This document shows positions 39,294-48,761 of a stretch of DNA of 64,000 nt, one piece after another (the stretch's first letter is position 1; each line of letters opens with the position of its first letter). Under the pieces are notes generated by a model. The model had not been told where the DNA came from. It searched no databases and was given only the letters and a program-made list of their open reading frames with translations. This stretch comes from Neotabrizicola shimadae (GTDB lineage: Bacteria; Pseudomonadota; Alphaproteobacteria; Rhodobacterales; Rhodobacteraceae), in the NCBI RefSeq assembly GCF_019623905.1, contig NZ_CP069370.1, positions 372,001 to 436,000 of the forward strand, given 5' to 3'. Position numbers and translations under genes: made by a program.

Positions 39294-40177
39294 GCGTTCC
39301 CGACCATATCGCGGCACTGCCCTGCTGGGCGGGGACTGTGACGGCCGAGCCGCTGCACGGCGGACTTTCCAACGAAAGCTGGAAAGTGACGGACGAGCGG
39401 GGCGCGCATGTGGTGCGGTTCGGTCGGGACTTTCCGTTCCACCATGTGGACCGGGCGCGCGAGGCGATGACGGCGCGGGCGGCGCATGACGCGGGCTTTG
39501 GCCCGGCGCTGGAATATGCGGCGCCGGGGGTCAGCGTGGTGGCCTTTGTCGCGGGGCGGACCTGGGGGGCGGCGGATCTGGCTGCGGCGCCCGACCGGGT
39601 GGGGCGGCTGATCCGGTCCTTTCACGACACGATGGCGCGGCATGTCAGCGGCGCGGCCTTTCTCTTCTGGCCGTTTCATGTTGTGCGCGATTATGCCCGT
39701 ACGATTGCCCAGGGCGGCAGCCCGTTCAGCGAGGGCTTGCCGGGCTGGATGGAGCTGAACGAGACACTGGAGGCGGTGCAGGTGCCCTTGCCCATCGTCT
39801 TTGGCCACCATGACCTGTTGCCCGCGAATTTCCTGGATGACGGCGCGCGGCTCTGGCTGATCGACTATGAATACGCGGGTTTCGGCACTTGCCTGTTCGA
39901 TCTGGCGGGGGCGGCGTCCAATGCCGGGATGGGGCGCGAGGCGACCGAGGCGCTGCTGCTGGCCTATCTGGGCGCCCCTCCCGATCCGGCCTTTCGCCGA
40001 GCCTTCGACGCCATGGCCTGCGCCAGCCTTCTGCGTGAGGCGCTGTGGGCCATGGTGAGCGACCTGCATCTGAACGCGCCGGGGGCGGATTACCGCGCCT
40101 ATGCGGAAGAGAACCTCGACCGGCTGGCTGCGGCCGTGTCGCATTTCAACACGACCTACGGGACCGACCTGCCATGA
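39290..40177 (+). CDS. Choline-kinase-like phosphotransferase
   Basis: This 295-residue protein has the aminoglycoside-phosphotransferase/choline-kinase fold. HGGLSNESWKV is the choline-kinase-type glycine loop, FGHHDLLPANFL the catalytic Brenner-like motif (D, N) and LWLIDYEYAGFG the metal-binding Asp motif. It would phosphorylate choline or a similar amino alcohol. Its location inside a betaine-uptake/dimethylglycine-oxidation operon, ATGA-coupled on both sides, is unusual since phosphorylation and demethylation are different fates of choline. Confidence 0.82.
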   Translation: MSVPDHIAALPCWAGTVTAEPLHGGLSNESWKVTDERGAHVVRFGRDFPFHHVDRAREAMTARAAHDAGFGPALEYAAPGVSVVAFVAGRTWGAADLAAAPDRVGRLIRSFHDTMARHVSGAAFLFWPFHVVRDYARTIAQGGSPFSEGLPGWMELNETLEAVQVPLPIVFGHHDLLPANFLDDGARLWLIDYEYAGFGTCLFDLAGAASNAGMGREATEALLLAYLGAPPDPAFRRAFDAMACASLLREALWAMVSDLHLNAPGADYRAYAEENLDRLAAAVSHFNTTYGTDLP

Positions 40178-42606
40178 CCCTGCCCACCCATGCCCAAGTG
40201 ATTGTGATCGGTGGCGGCATCATCGGCTGTTCGACCGCCTACCACCTGGCGCGCGATCACAAGGCGGATGTGCTGCTCTTGGAGCAGGGCAAGATCACCA
40301 GCGGATCGACCTGGCATGCGGCGGGGCTGGTGGGGCAGCTTCGGTCTTCGGCCTCGATCACGCGGGTGCTGAAGTATTCGGTGGAGCTTTACAAGGGGCT
40401 GGCGGCCGAGACGGGGCTGGACACCGGCTGGAAGATGACCGGCTGTCTGCGGCTGGCGACCAATGCCGACCGCTGGACCGAGTTCCGGCGACTGGCGACC
40501 ACGGCGAAGAGCTTCGGGATGGAGATGCATCTGGTCTCGCCGGCCGAGGTCAAGCGGATGTGGCCGCTGATGGATGTGTCGGATCTGGTGGGGGCAAGCT
40601 GGTTGCCCACGGACGGGCAGGCGAGCCCTTCGGACATCACCCAGTCGCTGGCCAAGGGCGCGCGGATGCATGGGGCGCGGATCGTGGAGGGCGTGACCGT
40701 CACGGGGTTCGTGATGGACGGGCGCCGCATCACCCATGTCGAGACGGACCAGGGCGTGATTGCCTGCGAGAAGGTGGTGAACTGCGGCGGCATGTGGGCG
40801 CGGCAGATCGGCGCCAAGGCCGGTGTGACGGTGCCGCTGCATCCGGTGAAGCACCAGTACATCGTGACCGAGCGGATCGAGGGGCTGTCGCCCGATGCGC
40901 CCACGCTGCGCGACCCGGACCGGCGGACCTATTTCAAGGAAGAGGTCGGCGGGCTGGTGATGGGCGGCTATGAGCCCGATCCGCAGGGTTGGGTGACGGG
41001 GGACATTCCGGCGAACTGGGAGTTCCGGCTGTTCGACGACGACTACGACCATTTCGCGCAGCACCTGGTGCAGGCGGTGGAGCGCGTGCCGGCGCTGGCC
41101 GAGGTGGGCGTGAAGCAGATGATCAATGGTGCGGAAAGTTTCACGCCGGACGGGAATTTCATCCTTGGACCGGCCCCGGAATGTTCGAACATGTATATCG
41201 GCGCCGGGTTCAACGCCTTTGGCATCGCGAGTGGAGGCGGGGCGGGATGGGTGCTGGCCGACTGGGTGATGCGGGGCGAGGCGCCGCTGGATCTGTGGGC
41301 GGTGGATATCCGGCGCTTTTCCGGCCTGCACCGTGACCGCGACTGGGTGGCGGAGCGGACGCTGGAAGCCTATGGCAAGCACTACACCGTGGCCTACCCC
41401 CACGAGGAATATGAGAGCGGGCGGCCGCGCATCGTGTCGCCACTTTTTGACCGGCTGAAGGCGCGGCGGGCGGTGTTCGGGTCCAAGCTCGGCTGGGAGC
41501 GGCCCAACTGGTTTGCGCCCGAAGGGATGGAGGCACGCGACCGCTATTCCATGGGGCGCCAGAACTGGTTTGGCCCAGTGGGCGAGGAACATGCCCATGT
41601 GCGCGAGAAGGTCGGGTTGTTCGATCAGTCCTCTTTTGCGAAATACGAACTCAGCGGGCCGGGTGCGGCGGAGGCGCTGGAGGCGATCTGCGCCAACCGG
41701 GTGGCGCGCGAGGTGGGACGGCTGACCTATACGCAGCTTCTGAACTCGCGCGGGGGGATCGAGGCCGATCTGACGGTGGCGCGGCTGGCCGAGGACAAGT
41801 TCTACATCGTCACCGGGACGGGGTTCCGCACCCATGATTTCGGCTGGATCGCGGATCACCTGCCGGGAACTGGTGTCCGGTTCGAGGATGTGACCGAGGG
41901 CTGGGGCACGCTGTCCTTGATGGGGCCGATGGCGCGCGAGGTGCTGGCCAAGGTGTCGGCCGAGGATGTGTCGAACGCGGCCTTCCCCTTTGGCCATGTA
42001 CGCTCGCTGACGCTGGCCGGTGTGCCCGTGCGGGCGCTGCGCGTGACCTATGTGGGCGAACTGGGCTGGGAGCTGCATGTGCCGCTGTCTGAGACGGGCG
42101 CGGTGTTCGACGCGCTGATGGCTGCAGAGCCGGCCTTGCGGCCGGTGGGGTATCGCGCGCTGGAGTCCTTGCGGCTGGAGAAGGGCTATCGCGCCTGGGC
42201 TTCGGACATCACCCCCAACGACACGCCGTTCGAGGCGGGGCTGGGCTGGGCGGTGAAGATGAAGGGCAACACATCTTTCCTGGGCCGCACGGCGCTGGAA
42301 GCGGTGGTGGGCCAGCCGCTGAAGCGCCGGCTAATGGGCTTTAGCGTGGCCGATCCGGCGGCGGTGCTGGTGGGGCGCGAGACCATCCTGCGGGATGGGG
42401 TGGCGGTGGGCTACCTGACCTCGGGCGGATATGGCTACACCGCGGGGCGGAACATCGGCTTTGGCTATCTGCGCCATGCCGAGGGGGTCAGCGACGACTG
42501 GCTGACCGCAGGGCGGTACGAGCTGGTGGTGGCGGATGAGGTCTTTGCGGCAGAGCTGGCGCCGCGGCCGCTGTATGACCCGGAGGGGCTGCGAATCCGC
42601 GCGTAA
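40174..42606 (+). CDS. Dimethylglycine/sarcosine dehydrogenase family, FAD + folate domains
   Basis: This 810-residue enzyme oxidatively demethylates dimethylglycine or sarcosine. The N-terminal DAO domain begins with VIVIGGGIIGCSTAYHLA; the His in SGSTWHAAGL is the likely covalent FAD site. From about residue 430 a GcvT-like tetrahydrofolate domain follows (SSFAKYELSGPGAAEAL, GLFDQ, SLRLEKGYRAWASDITPNDTPFEAGLGWAV), which captures the one-carbon unit as methylene-THF. Length and order equal those of mammalian and bacterial dimethylglycine dehydrogenases. It is the last gene of the betaine-uptake operon. Confidence 0.92.
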   Translation: MTLPTHAQVIVIGGGIIGCSTAYHLARDHKADVLLLEQGKITSGSTWHAAGLVGQLRSSASITRVLKYSVELYKGLAAETGLDTGWKMTGCLRLATNADRWTEFRRLATTAKSFGMEMHLVSPAEVKRMWPLMDVSDLVGASWLPTDGQASPSDITQSLAKGARMHGARIVEGVTVTGFVMDGRRITHVETDQGVIACEKVVNCGGMWARQIGAKAGVTVPLHPVKHQYIVTERIEGLSPDAPTLRDPDRRTYFKEEVGGLVMGGYEPDPQGWVTGDIPANWEFRLFDDDYDHFAQHLVQAVERVPALAEVGVKQMINGAESFTPDGNFILGPAPECSNMYIGAGFNAFGIASGGGAGWVLADWVMRGEAPLDLWAVDIRRFSGLHRDRDWVAERTLEAYGKHYTVAYPHEEYESGRPRIVSPLFDRLKARRAVFGSKLGWERPNWFAPEGMEARDRYSMGRQNWFGPVGEEHAHVREKVGLFDQSSFAKYELSGPGAAEALEAICANRVAREVGRLTYTQLLNSRGGIEADLTVARLAEDKFYIVTGTGFRTHDFGWIADHLPGTGVRFEDVTEGWGTLSLMGPMAREVLAKVSAEDVSNAAFPFGHVRSLTLAGVPVRALRVTYVGELGWELHVPLSETGAVFDALMAAEPALRPVGYRALESLRLEKGYRAWASDITPNDTPFEAGLGWAVKMKGNTSFLGRTALEAVVGQPLKRRLMGFSVADPAAVLVGRETILRDGVAVGYLTSGGYGYTAGRNIGFGYLRHAEGVSDDWLTAGRYELVVADEVFAAELAPRPLYDPEGLRIRA

Positions 42607-42785
42607 GGGGATTCTGCGGTGCCTCCCGATTGGGCGGCTTGCCTGCACAGTGGGCGAACTGTGGCGTATTCTGTTTGACCGGTGGCTGAGTCAGGTGCAG
42701 CGGGCGCGCGGGAGCGGGCTGTGGTTGACATGGTGCCCGGGTCGAGACGCGCCCGGACCGTTGTGGGCGGGATGGAGGATTCGCG

Positions 42786-44573
42786 ATGCTGCCCCTGATG
42801 CTGACCCTGCCGGCCCTGCGCGCGGCCTATGCCGAAGGTGCGACGCCCCTGGACGTGATCGAGGAGGTGATCGCCCGGAGGGCGGCGCTGGCCGATCCGG
42901 CGGTGTTCATCTCGACCGTGGCCGACGACGATCTGCGTGAGGCGGCGCGCGCCGTGATGGCAGAGGGGCCGGAGGGCAAACCCCTGTGGGGCGTGCCCTT
43001 CGCGGTCAAGGACAACATCGACGTGGCGGGGCTGCCGACCACGGCGGCCTGCCCGGCCTTTGCCTATGACCCCGCGGCGGATGCGGCGGTGGTCGCGCGG
43101 CTGCGCGCGGCGGGGGCGATCGTCGTCGGCAAGACCAACCTGGACCAGTTTGCCACCGGGCTGAACGGCACGCGGTCGCCCTATGGCGCGCCGCGGTCGG
43201 TGTTCAACGCGGACTATGTCTCGGGCGGGTCGTCCTCGGGGTCTGCGGTGGCGGTGGCGGCGGGGCTATGCTGCTTTGCGCTTGGGACGGACACGGCGGG
43301 GTCAGGGCGGGTGCCGGCGGCGTTCAACAACCTGGTCGGGATCAAGCCGACGCCGGGACGGGTGCCGAATACGGGCGTGGTTCCGGCCTGTCGGTCGGTG
43401 GATGTGGTGACGGTCTTTGCCGGATCGGTGGAAGACGGCGTGGCGGTGCGCCGCGTGATGGACGGGCCGGACGCGGGCGATCCCTTCTCGCGCCAGACGG
43501 TGCCGGCGCCGCTGCCGCCGCGGCCGCGGATCGGTGTGCTGGCGGGGGCGGAGCGCGAGTTCTACGGCAATGCCGAGGTCGAGGCGCTGTATGACGCGGC
43601 GATTGCGCGGGCCGAGGCATTGGGCGCGGTGGTGGTGCCCTTCGACTATGCGCCGTTCCGCGAGGCGGCGGCGCTTCTGTACGACGGGCCCTGGGTGGCG
43701 GAGCGGCTGGCGGCGGTGGAAGGGTTCCTGGAGACCAACGCCGAGGATTTCGACCCGACGGTTCGCAAGATCATCGAGGGCGCGAAGGGCAAGACGGCGG
43801 TGGAGGCGTTCCGCGGGCGCTACCGGCTGGAAGAATTGCGCAAGGCGGTCGCGCCGGTCTGGGAGGCGGTGGACATGCTTCTGCTTCCGACCGCGCCCAC
43901 CACGCATACCGTGGCCGACATGCTGGCCGATCCGGTGGCGAAGAACAGCCAGTTCGGGCGCTACACCAACTTTGCCAACCTTCTGGGCTATGCCGCGATT
44001 GCCGTGCCGGCGGGGTTCGGGGCGTCCGGCCTGCCGGGTGGGGTGACGCTGGTGGGGCCGGCCTTCAGCGACGATGCGCTGGCGCCCTTTGCCGCGGCGA
44101 TGCATGCGGCGGCGGGCTGCGGCATGGGGAAAGACCGGGCGGCGGAAGTGCCGCCCGCGCCGGTGCCGGGCGTGCCAGAGGGGATGCTGGCGATCTGCGT
44201 GGTGGGCGCGCATCTGACGGGGATGCCCTTGAACCGCGAGTTGACCGGGCCAGGCGGGTTTCTGCTGCGCGAGGCGCGGACGGCTCCGGGGTACCGGCTG
44301 TATGCGCTGGCCGGGACGGTGCCGCCCAAGCCTGGCATGGTGTTCGAGCCAGGCTTCCAGGGACCGGGGTTGGCGGTGGAGGTCTGGGCCCTGCCGGCGG
44401 CGGCCTTCGGCGCCTTTGTCGCGGCGATTCCGGCGCCCTTGGGCGTGGGCAAGGTCACGCTGGAGGATGGCGCGCAGGTGACGGGCTTCCTGTGCGAGGC
44501 CCATGCGCTGGCCGGGGCGGAAGAGATCACCCGGTTTGGCGGCTGGCGGGCCTATCGGGCGGCTCAGTCGTAG
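42786..44573 (+). CDS. atzF: Allophanate hydrolase
   Basis: AtzF hydrolyses allophanate to ammonia and CO2. Of 595 residues, the first 440 or so form an amidase-signature domain with Lys-Ser-Ser triad K75 (VKDN), S149 (SGGSSSGSA) and S173 (TAGSGR); the spacing 74 and 24 equals that of K91-S165-S189 in AtzF. The C-terminal domain (from about 460: VVGAHLTGMPLNREL, YRLYALAGTVPPKPGM) is the gamma-glutamylcyclotransferase-like part that assists decarboxylation. No urea carboxylase is adjacent, so allophanate probably comes from biuret. The 179 bp upstream contain no gene; a TTGACA at 42725 lacks a -10. Confidence 0.94.
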   Translation: MLPLMLTLPALRAAYAEGATPLDVIEEVIARRAALADPAVFISTVADDDLREAARAVMAEGPEGKPLWGVPFAVKDNIDVAGLPTTAACPAFAYDPAADAAVVARLRAAGAIVVGKTNLDQFATGLNGTRSPYGAPRSVFNADYVSGGSSSGSAVAVAAGLCCFALGTDTAGSGRVPAAFNNLVGIKPTPGRVPNTGVVPACRSVDVVTVFAGSVEDGVAVRRVMDGPDAGDPFSRQTVPAPLPPRPRIGVLAGAEREFYGNAEVEALYDAAIARAEALGAVVVPFDYAPFREAAALLYDGPWVAERLAAVEGFLETNAEDFDPTVRKIIEGAKGKTAVEAFRGRYRLEELRKAVAPVWEAVDMLLLPTAPTTHTVADMLADPVAKNSQFGRYTNFANLLGYAAIAVPAGFGASGLPGGVTLVGPAFSDDALAPFAAAMHAAAGCGMGKDRAAEVPPAPVPGVPEGMLAICVVGAHLTGMPLNRELTGPGGFLLREARTAPGYRLYALAGTVPPKPGMVFEPGFQGPGLAVEVWALPAAAFGAFVAAIPAPLGVGKVTLEDGAQVTGFLCEAHALAGAEEITRFGGWRAYRAAQS

Positions 44574-45466
44574 CGGGCGTCCAGCGCGCGCGCGATCTGG
44601 GCCGCGAACTTGGCCGCCGCCACCGGCAGGGTGCGGCCGCGCAGCTGGCACAGATAGAGCCGCCCTTCGGGCACGTCGCGAGGATCGAGAGGGCGGGAGA
44701 CGATGCCCTCGGGTCCGGCATCGGGCGGGAGGCCGATGGGGATCTGGAACGAGATGAGCGGTTCCTGCACCGGGTAGCGGCGCAGGAATTCGAAGTGGTC
44801 GGCGTCGATGGCGACGCGGAGCGAAACCGAGGATTTTACCAGCGCAAGGTCGATCAGGTGCCGGACGCCGTATTGCGCGGTGGGCAGGGCGACGGGCCAG
44901 GCGGCGCAGTCGCGCAGGCGCAGGCTGTCGCGCGCCGCAAGCGGATGGTCGGCGGCCATGACGGCGTGGACGGTCTGGCGGGCCGATCCGAGGATTTGCA
45001 CGTCGGACAGCCGCACCGGCTCGAAGATCAGGGCGAGATCGGCATCGTGATCGACCAGCGCCGCCTCGGCGGCGGTGCGGTCGCGGACGCGGACCGAGAA
45101 GGTGACGCCCGGATGGTCGCGGCGGTAGGTGCCGATCTGTTCGGGCAGGAAATAGGGCAGGAAGGCCTGGGAGCAGGCGATGGCCACATGGCCGCGCCGC
45201 TCGCCCGCAAGGTCGGCGATCTGGCTTTTCAGCTTTTCGAAGTCGGCCGCCTGGCTGCGCAGGTGATGGATCAGAAGTTCCCCAGCCGTGGACAGGCGCA
45301 CGCCGCGCGGCAGGCGTTCGAAGATCGGCACGCCGAGTTCTTCTTCCAGCGCAAGGACGCGGCGGTTCAGTGCGGTGGAGGTCAGCGCCATGCCTTCGGC
45401 CGCCTTGCGGATGGAGCCGGCGCGGGCGACGGCCTCGACGAACTGCAGGGGGGTGAGTTGGCGCAT
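44564..45466 (-). CDS. LysR-family transcriptional regulator of the biuret cluster
   Basis: This 300-residue regulator has an N-terminal HTH (LTPLQFVEAVARAGSIRKAAEGMALTSTALNRRV) and an effector domain (HVAIACSQAFLPYFLPEQ). ATG at 45466 was chosen as the start of the HTH. It overlaps the convergent atzF by 10 bp and is divergent from the BMP-type transporter operon, so it most likely activates the latter through palindromes in the 135-bp gap. Ligand could be biuret, allophanate or cyanurate-like compounds. Confidence 0.9.
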   Translation of the reverse strand: MRQLTPLQFVEAVARAGSIRKAAEGMALTSTALNRRVLALEEELGVPIFERLPRGVRLSTAGELLIHHLRSQAADFEKLKSQIADLAGERRGHVAIACSQAFLPYFLPEQIGTYRRDHPGVTFSVRVRDRTAAEAALVDHDADLALIFEPVRLSDVQILGSARQTVHAVMAADHPLAARDSLRLRDCAAWPVALPTAQYGVRHLIDLALVKSSVSLRVAIDADHFEFLRRYPVQEPLISFQIPIGLPPDAGPEGIVSRPLDPRDVPEGRLYLCQLRGRTLPVAAAKFAAQIARALDARYD

Positions 45467-45478
45467 GGGCGATCCAGT

Positions 45479-45495
45479 GCTGCAAATCATGCAGC
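45479..45495. promoter_or_regulatory. Candidate LysR binding sites between lysR and the transporter operon
   Basis: GCTGCA-N5-TGCAGC is a perfect inverted repeat centred 21 bp upstream of the lysR start. A related CTGC-N7-GCAG follows at about 45501-45515. Paired palindromes in this position fit a LysR recognition site plus activation site. Confidence 0.5.
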
Positions 45496-45601
45496 GCAAT
45501 GCTGCGAAGTTAGCAGACGACAGCATCGGTGCGATGCGCAAGTGTTTTCACAACGAGTCGATGCCGCACCGCAGCGCGACCTTCCCGGCAAGGAGAGCCA
45601 C

Positions 45602-46726
45602 ATGACGCAACCGTTCAAGACCGTGACCCGCCGCCGCCTGTTGCAGGGCGCGGCTGCCCTTTCAGGCGCGACGATGATTTCGGGCCTGCCCTTTGCGGCG
45701 CGGGCTGCCGGGCCGATCACCGTAGGCTTCATCTATGTCGGCCCGCGCGACGACTTTGGCTACAACCAGGCCCATGCCGAAGGCGCGGCCGCGGTAAAGG
45801 CCATGGAGGGCGTCACCGTCATCGAGGAGGAGAATGTCCCCGAGACCATCGACGTACAGAAGACGATGGAATCCATGATCAACCTGGACGGGGCGACGCT
45901 GTTGTTCCCGACCTCTTTCGGCTATTTCGACCCCCATATCCTGACCCTGGCACCGAAGTATCCAGACGTGCGGTTCGAGCACGCCGCGGGCCTGTGGACC
46001 GACGGGATGCCGCCGAACATCGGTAGCTATTTCGGCTATATCGGCATGGGCCAGTACCTGAACGGCATCGTGGCCGGCCACATGACAAAGACCAAGAAGA
46101 TCGGGTTCGTCGCGGCCAAGCCCATTCCGCAGGTGCTGCAGAACATCAACTCGTTCCTCTTGGGCGCGCGGTCGGTGGACCCCGCGATCACCTGCCAGGT
46201 GATCTTTACCGGCGAATGGTCGCTGGCGGTGAAGGAGGCCGAGGCCACCAACGCGCTGTGCGACGCGGGCTGCGATGTCATCACCTGCCATGTGGACAGC
46301 CCCAAGGTGGTGATCGAGACGGCGGCCGGGCGTGGCGCCTATGTCTGCGGCTATCACGCCGACCAGTCGGCGCTGGCGCCGGAACTGTATCTGACCGGGG
46401 CCGAATGGAACTGGGCCGGGGTCTATCCCAAGATGGTGCAGACGGCGATCGACGGCGGCACGCTGGAGAACTTCCAGCGCGGCGGCCTGGCAGACGGCTA
46501 CATCAAGATGTCCCCGCTTGGTCCGGCAGTGACGCCCGAGGCCAAGGCGCAGTTCGACGCCACACTGGCCGAGATGATGAAGGGCGGCTTTGCCGTCTTC
46601 AAGGGACCGATGAAGGACAATCAGGGCAATGTCGTGCTGGAAGAAGGCCAGGTGCAGGTGGAAACCGACATCGCGCTGGAAAGCATGAACTACCTGGTCG
46701 AAGGCGTCATCGGCTCGACCTCGTAA
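45602..46726 (+). CDS. BMP-family ABC transporter substrate-binding protein
   Basis: This is a periplasmic receptor of the basic-membrane-protein (PnrA/Med) family, 374 residues. The N-terminus TRRRLLQGAAALSGATMISGLPFAARAA is a twin-arginine-type signal. The mature part begins with ITVGFIYVGPRDDFGYNQAHAEG and includes YFGYIGMGQYLNGIVAGHMTKTKKIGFVAAKPIP and GAYVCGYHADQS, as in nucleoside-type receptors. Here the operon encodes biuret-degrading enzymes, so a biuret-like urea derivative is the expected ligand rather than a nucleoside. Confidence 0.9.
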   Translation: MTQPFKTVTRRRLLQGAAALSGATMISGLPFAARAAGPITVGFIYVGPRDDFGYNQAHAEGAAAVKAMEGVTVIEEENVPETIDVQKTMESMINLDGATLLFPTSFGYFDPHILTLAPKYPDVRFEHAAGLWTDGMPPNIGSYFGYIGMGQYLNGIVAGHMTKTKKIGFVAAKPIPQVLQNINSFLLGARSVDPAITCQVIFTGEWSLAVKEAEATNALCDAGCDVITCHVDSPKVVIETAAGRGAYVCGYHADQSALAPELYLTGAEWNWAGVYPKMVQTAIDGGTLENFQRGGLADGYIKMSPLGPAVTPEAKAQFDATLAEMMKGGFAVFKGPMKDNQGNVVLEEGQVQVETDIALESMNYLVEGVIGSTS

Positions 46727-46736
46727 GGAGGCCTAC

Positions 46737-47831
46737 ATGGCGGATCAGGTGGCAATCGCAGGACGGGAGGCGACCTGGCTTCCCGCGCTGGCGCGAAGGT
46801 CGGAGGCGGTGGTGATCCCGCTGGTGGCGCTGGCGGCGGGATTCGCGATCTTTGCGCTGTTCCTGCTGACGCAGGGCAAGTCGCCGGTCGAGTTCCTGGC
46901 CATCACCTGGAAGGGGGCTTTCGGATCCGCCTTTTCCTGGCAGAACACCTTGTCGCGGGCAGCCCCCCTTCTGCTTGCGGCATTGTGCGTGGCCCTGCCG
47001 GCTCGGCTGGGTCTGGTCGTGATCGGCGGCGAGGGTGCGATTGTTCTGGGCGGCGTTGCGGTGGGGGCCGTCGGCCCGCATCTGGGCGCTGTTCCGGCCA
47101 TCGCCGCGCTGCCGATCATGGCGCTTGCCGCCATGGCGGTGGGGGCGCTGTGGATCGGCCTTGCCGGGGCACTGCGCCAGTACCGGGGCGTCAACGAGAC
47201 AATTTCCTCCCTGCTTCTGGCCTACATTGCCATTTCGCTGATGAACCATCTGGTCGAGGGTCCGTTCCGCGACCCGGCCAGCCTGAACAAGCCCTCGACC
47301 GCGCCGCTGGCCGAGACGTTGCGGGTGGGCAACATCCCCGGCATGGACGTGCACTGGGGTCTGATCGCCGGGCTTCTTGGGTGCCTGGTGAGCTGGGTGC
47401 TGATCGACCGCACGACCTGGGGTTTTGCGGCGCGGATCGCGGGCGGCAACGTGCGGACGGCGCAGGTGCAGGGCCTGCCCGTGGGCCGGCTGATCCTGGG
47501 CTTCACCGCGCTTGCGGGCGCCTTTGCCGGGCTTGCCGGGTTCTTCGAGGTGACGGCGGTACATGGCAACGCCAACGGGTCGCTGGCGGCGGGCTATGGC
47601 TACACCGGCATCCTGATCGCCTTTCTGGCGCGGCACAATCCGTTGGCGATCATCCCGGTGGCCTTGCTGCTGGCCGGGTTCGATGCGGCGTCGGGGCTGA
47701 TCCAGCGGCGGATGGACCTGCCGGATGCGACGATCCTGGTGCTGCAGGGCTTTGTCTTCCTGGCGATCCTGGTGTCTGACACGGCCTATGGGCGGTTCCG
47801 CCTGTTCGCGCCGGAACGGTGGGGGCGGTGA
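46737..47831 (+). CDS. ABC permease (NupP-like, BMP-associated)
   Basis: This 364-residue membrane subunit has about 9-10 hydrophobic segments (VVIPLVALAAGFAIFALFLL, LGLVVIGGEGAIVLGGVAVGAV, ETISSLLLAYIAISLMNHLVEGP). It pairs with the BMP receptor 10 bp upstream and the second permease, with which it shares a TGATG overlap. The GGEGAIVLG motif corresponds to the GxDLS-like membrane motif in this branch. Confidence 0.9.
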   Translation: MADQVAIAGREATWLPALARRSEAVVIPLVALAAGFAIFALFLLTQGKSPVEFLAITWKGAFGSAFSWQNTLSRAAPLLLAALCVALPARLGLVVIGGEGAIVLGGVAVGAVGPHLGAVPAIAALPIMALAAMAVGALWIGLAGALRQYRGVNETISSLLLAYIAISLMNHLVEGPFRDPASLNKPSTAPLAETLRVGNIPGMDVHWGLIAGLLGCLVSWVLIDRTTWGFAARIAGGNVRTAQVQGLPVGRLILGFTALAGAFAGLAGFFEVTAVHGNANGSLAAGYGYTGILIAFLARHNPLAIIPVALLLAGFDAASGLIQRRMDLPDATILVLQGFVFLAILVSDTAYGRFRLFAPERWGR

Positions 47832-48754
47832 TGGATAGCGACCTGGGCCTGTGGGCCATTCCGATTGCCATGCTGGGCGGGGCGATCCGCGTGTCGACCC
47901 CCTTCCTGTTCGTATCACTGGGCGAGGTGCTGACCGAACGGTCAGGGCGCATCAACCTGGGTCTTGAGGGCACCTTGGTCTTTGGCGCGATGGCGGGCTA
48001 TGCCACGGCGGTGATGACGGGGTCTGCCTGGGCGGGGGTGCTGGTCGCGGCGCTGGCGGGCACGGCCTTCGGGCTGCTGCACGGGCTGATCTGTTCGCTG
48101 CCCAAGGTGAACGACATCGCCATTGGCATTGCCATGATGCTGTTTGGCACCGGGCTGGCGTTCTACTTCGGAAAGCCCTTCATCCAGCCAGTGGCGCCCG
48201 ATCTGCCCTCGATCTCCTTCGGGTTCTGGACCGACGTGCCACAGTTGCAGGCGGCCTTGCAGGTGAACGTGCTGTTCCTGATCGGCCTGGCGCTGGCCCT
48301 GGGCATGGCCTGGATGTTCCGCGCCACGCGAGTTGGGCTGATCGTGCGGGTGGTGGGCGACAGCACCGATGCGGCCCGCGCCATGGGCCTGCGCCCGGCG
48401 GTGATCCGCACGCTGGCGACGGCGGTGGGTGGGGCCTTTGCCGGTGTCGCGGGGGCGTATCTGTCGCTCTACTATCCGGGCAGCTGGAACGAAGGGCTGT
48501 CGTCGGGGCAGGGGCTGATGGCGGTGGCACTGGTGATCTTTGCGCGCTGGAACCCCATCGCCTGCTTTGGCGCGGCGCTGCTGTTCGGTGCCGCCGGTGC
48601 CCTTGGCCCGGCGCTGCAATCGGTGGGTGTAAGCGAGGGATACTACCTCTTCTACGCTGCGCCCTATGTGCTGACCCTTGGCGTGCTGATCGCCACCTCT
48701 TCGCCCACGCGCGCCATGACGGGCGCACCGGGCGAGTTGTCCATCACCAAGTGA
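47831..48754 (+). CDS. ABC permease (NupQ-like, BMP-associated)
   Basis: This is the second membrane subunit, 307 residues: [36 protein letters not shown] is the conserved N-terminal motif of this family. It starts at ATG 47831, overlapping the previous stop by one base, and ends 7 bp before the biuret hydrolase gene. It forms the heterodimeric channel with the preceding permease. Confidence 0.9.
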   Translation: MDSDLGLWAIPIAMLGGAIRVSTPFLFVSLGEVLTERSGRINLGLEGTLVFGAMAGYATAVMTGSAWAGVLVAALAGTAFGLLHGLICSLPKVNDIAIGIAMMLFGTGLAFYFGKPFIQPVAPDLPSISFGFWTDVPQLQAALQVNVLFLIGLALALGMAWMFRATRVGLIVRVVGDSTDAARAMGLRPAVIRTLATAVGGAFAGVAGAYLSLYYPGSWNEGLSSGQGLMAVALVIFARWNPIACFGAALLFGAAGALGPALQSVGVSEGYYLFYAAPYVLTLGVLIATSSPTRAMTGAPGELSITK

Positions 48755-48761
48755 GATCCCC

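Noticed and set aside
42725-42765. Promoter for atzF (TTGACA at 42725)
   Set aside because: No -10-like hexamer at 16-19 bp; the surrounding sequence is GC-rich. Listed only as a remark.
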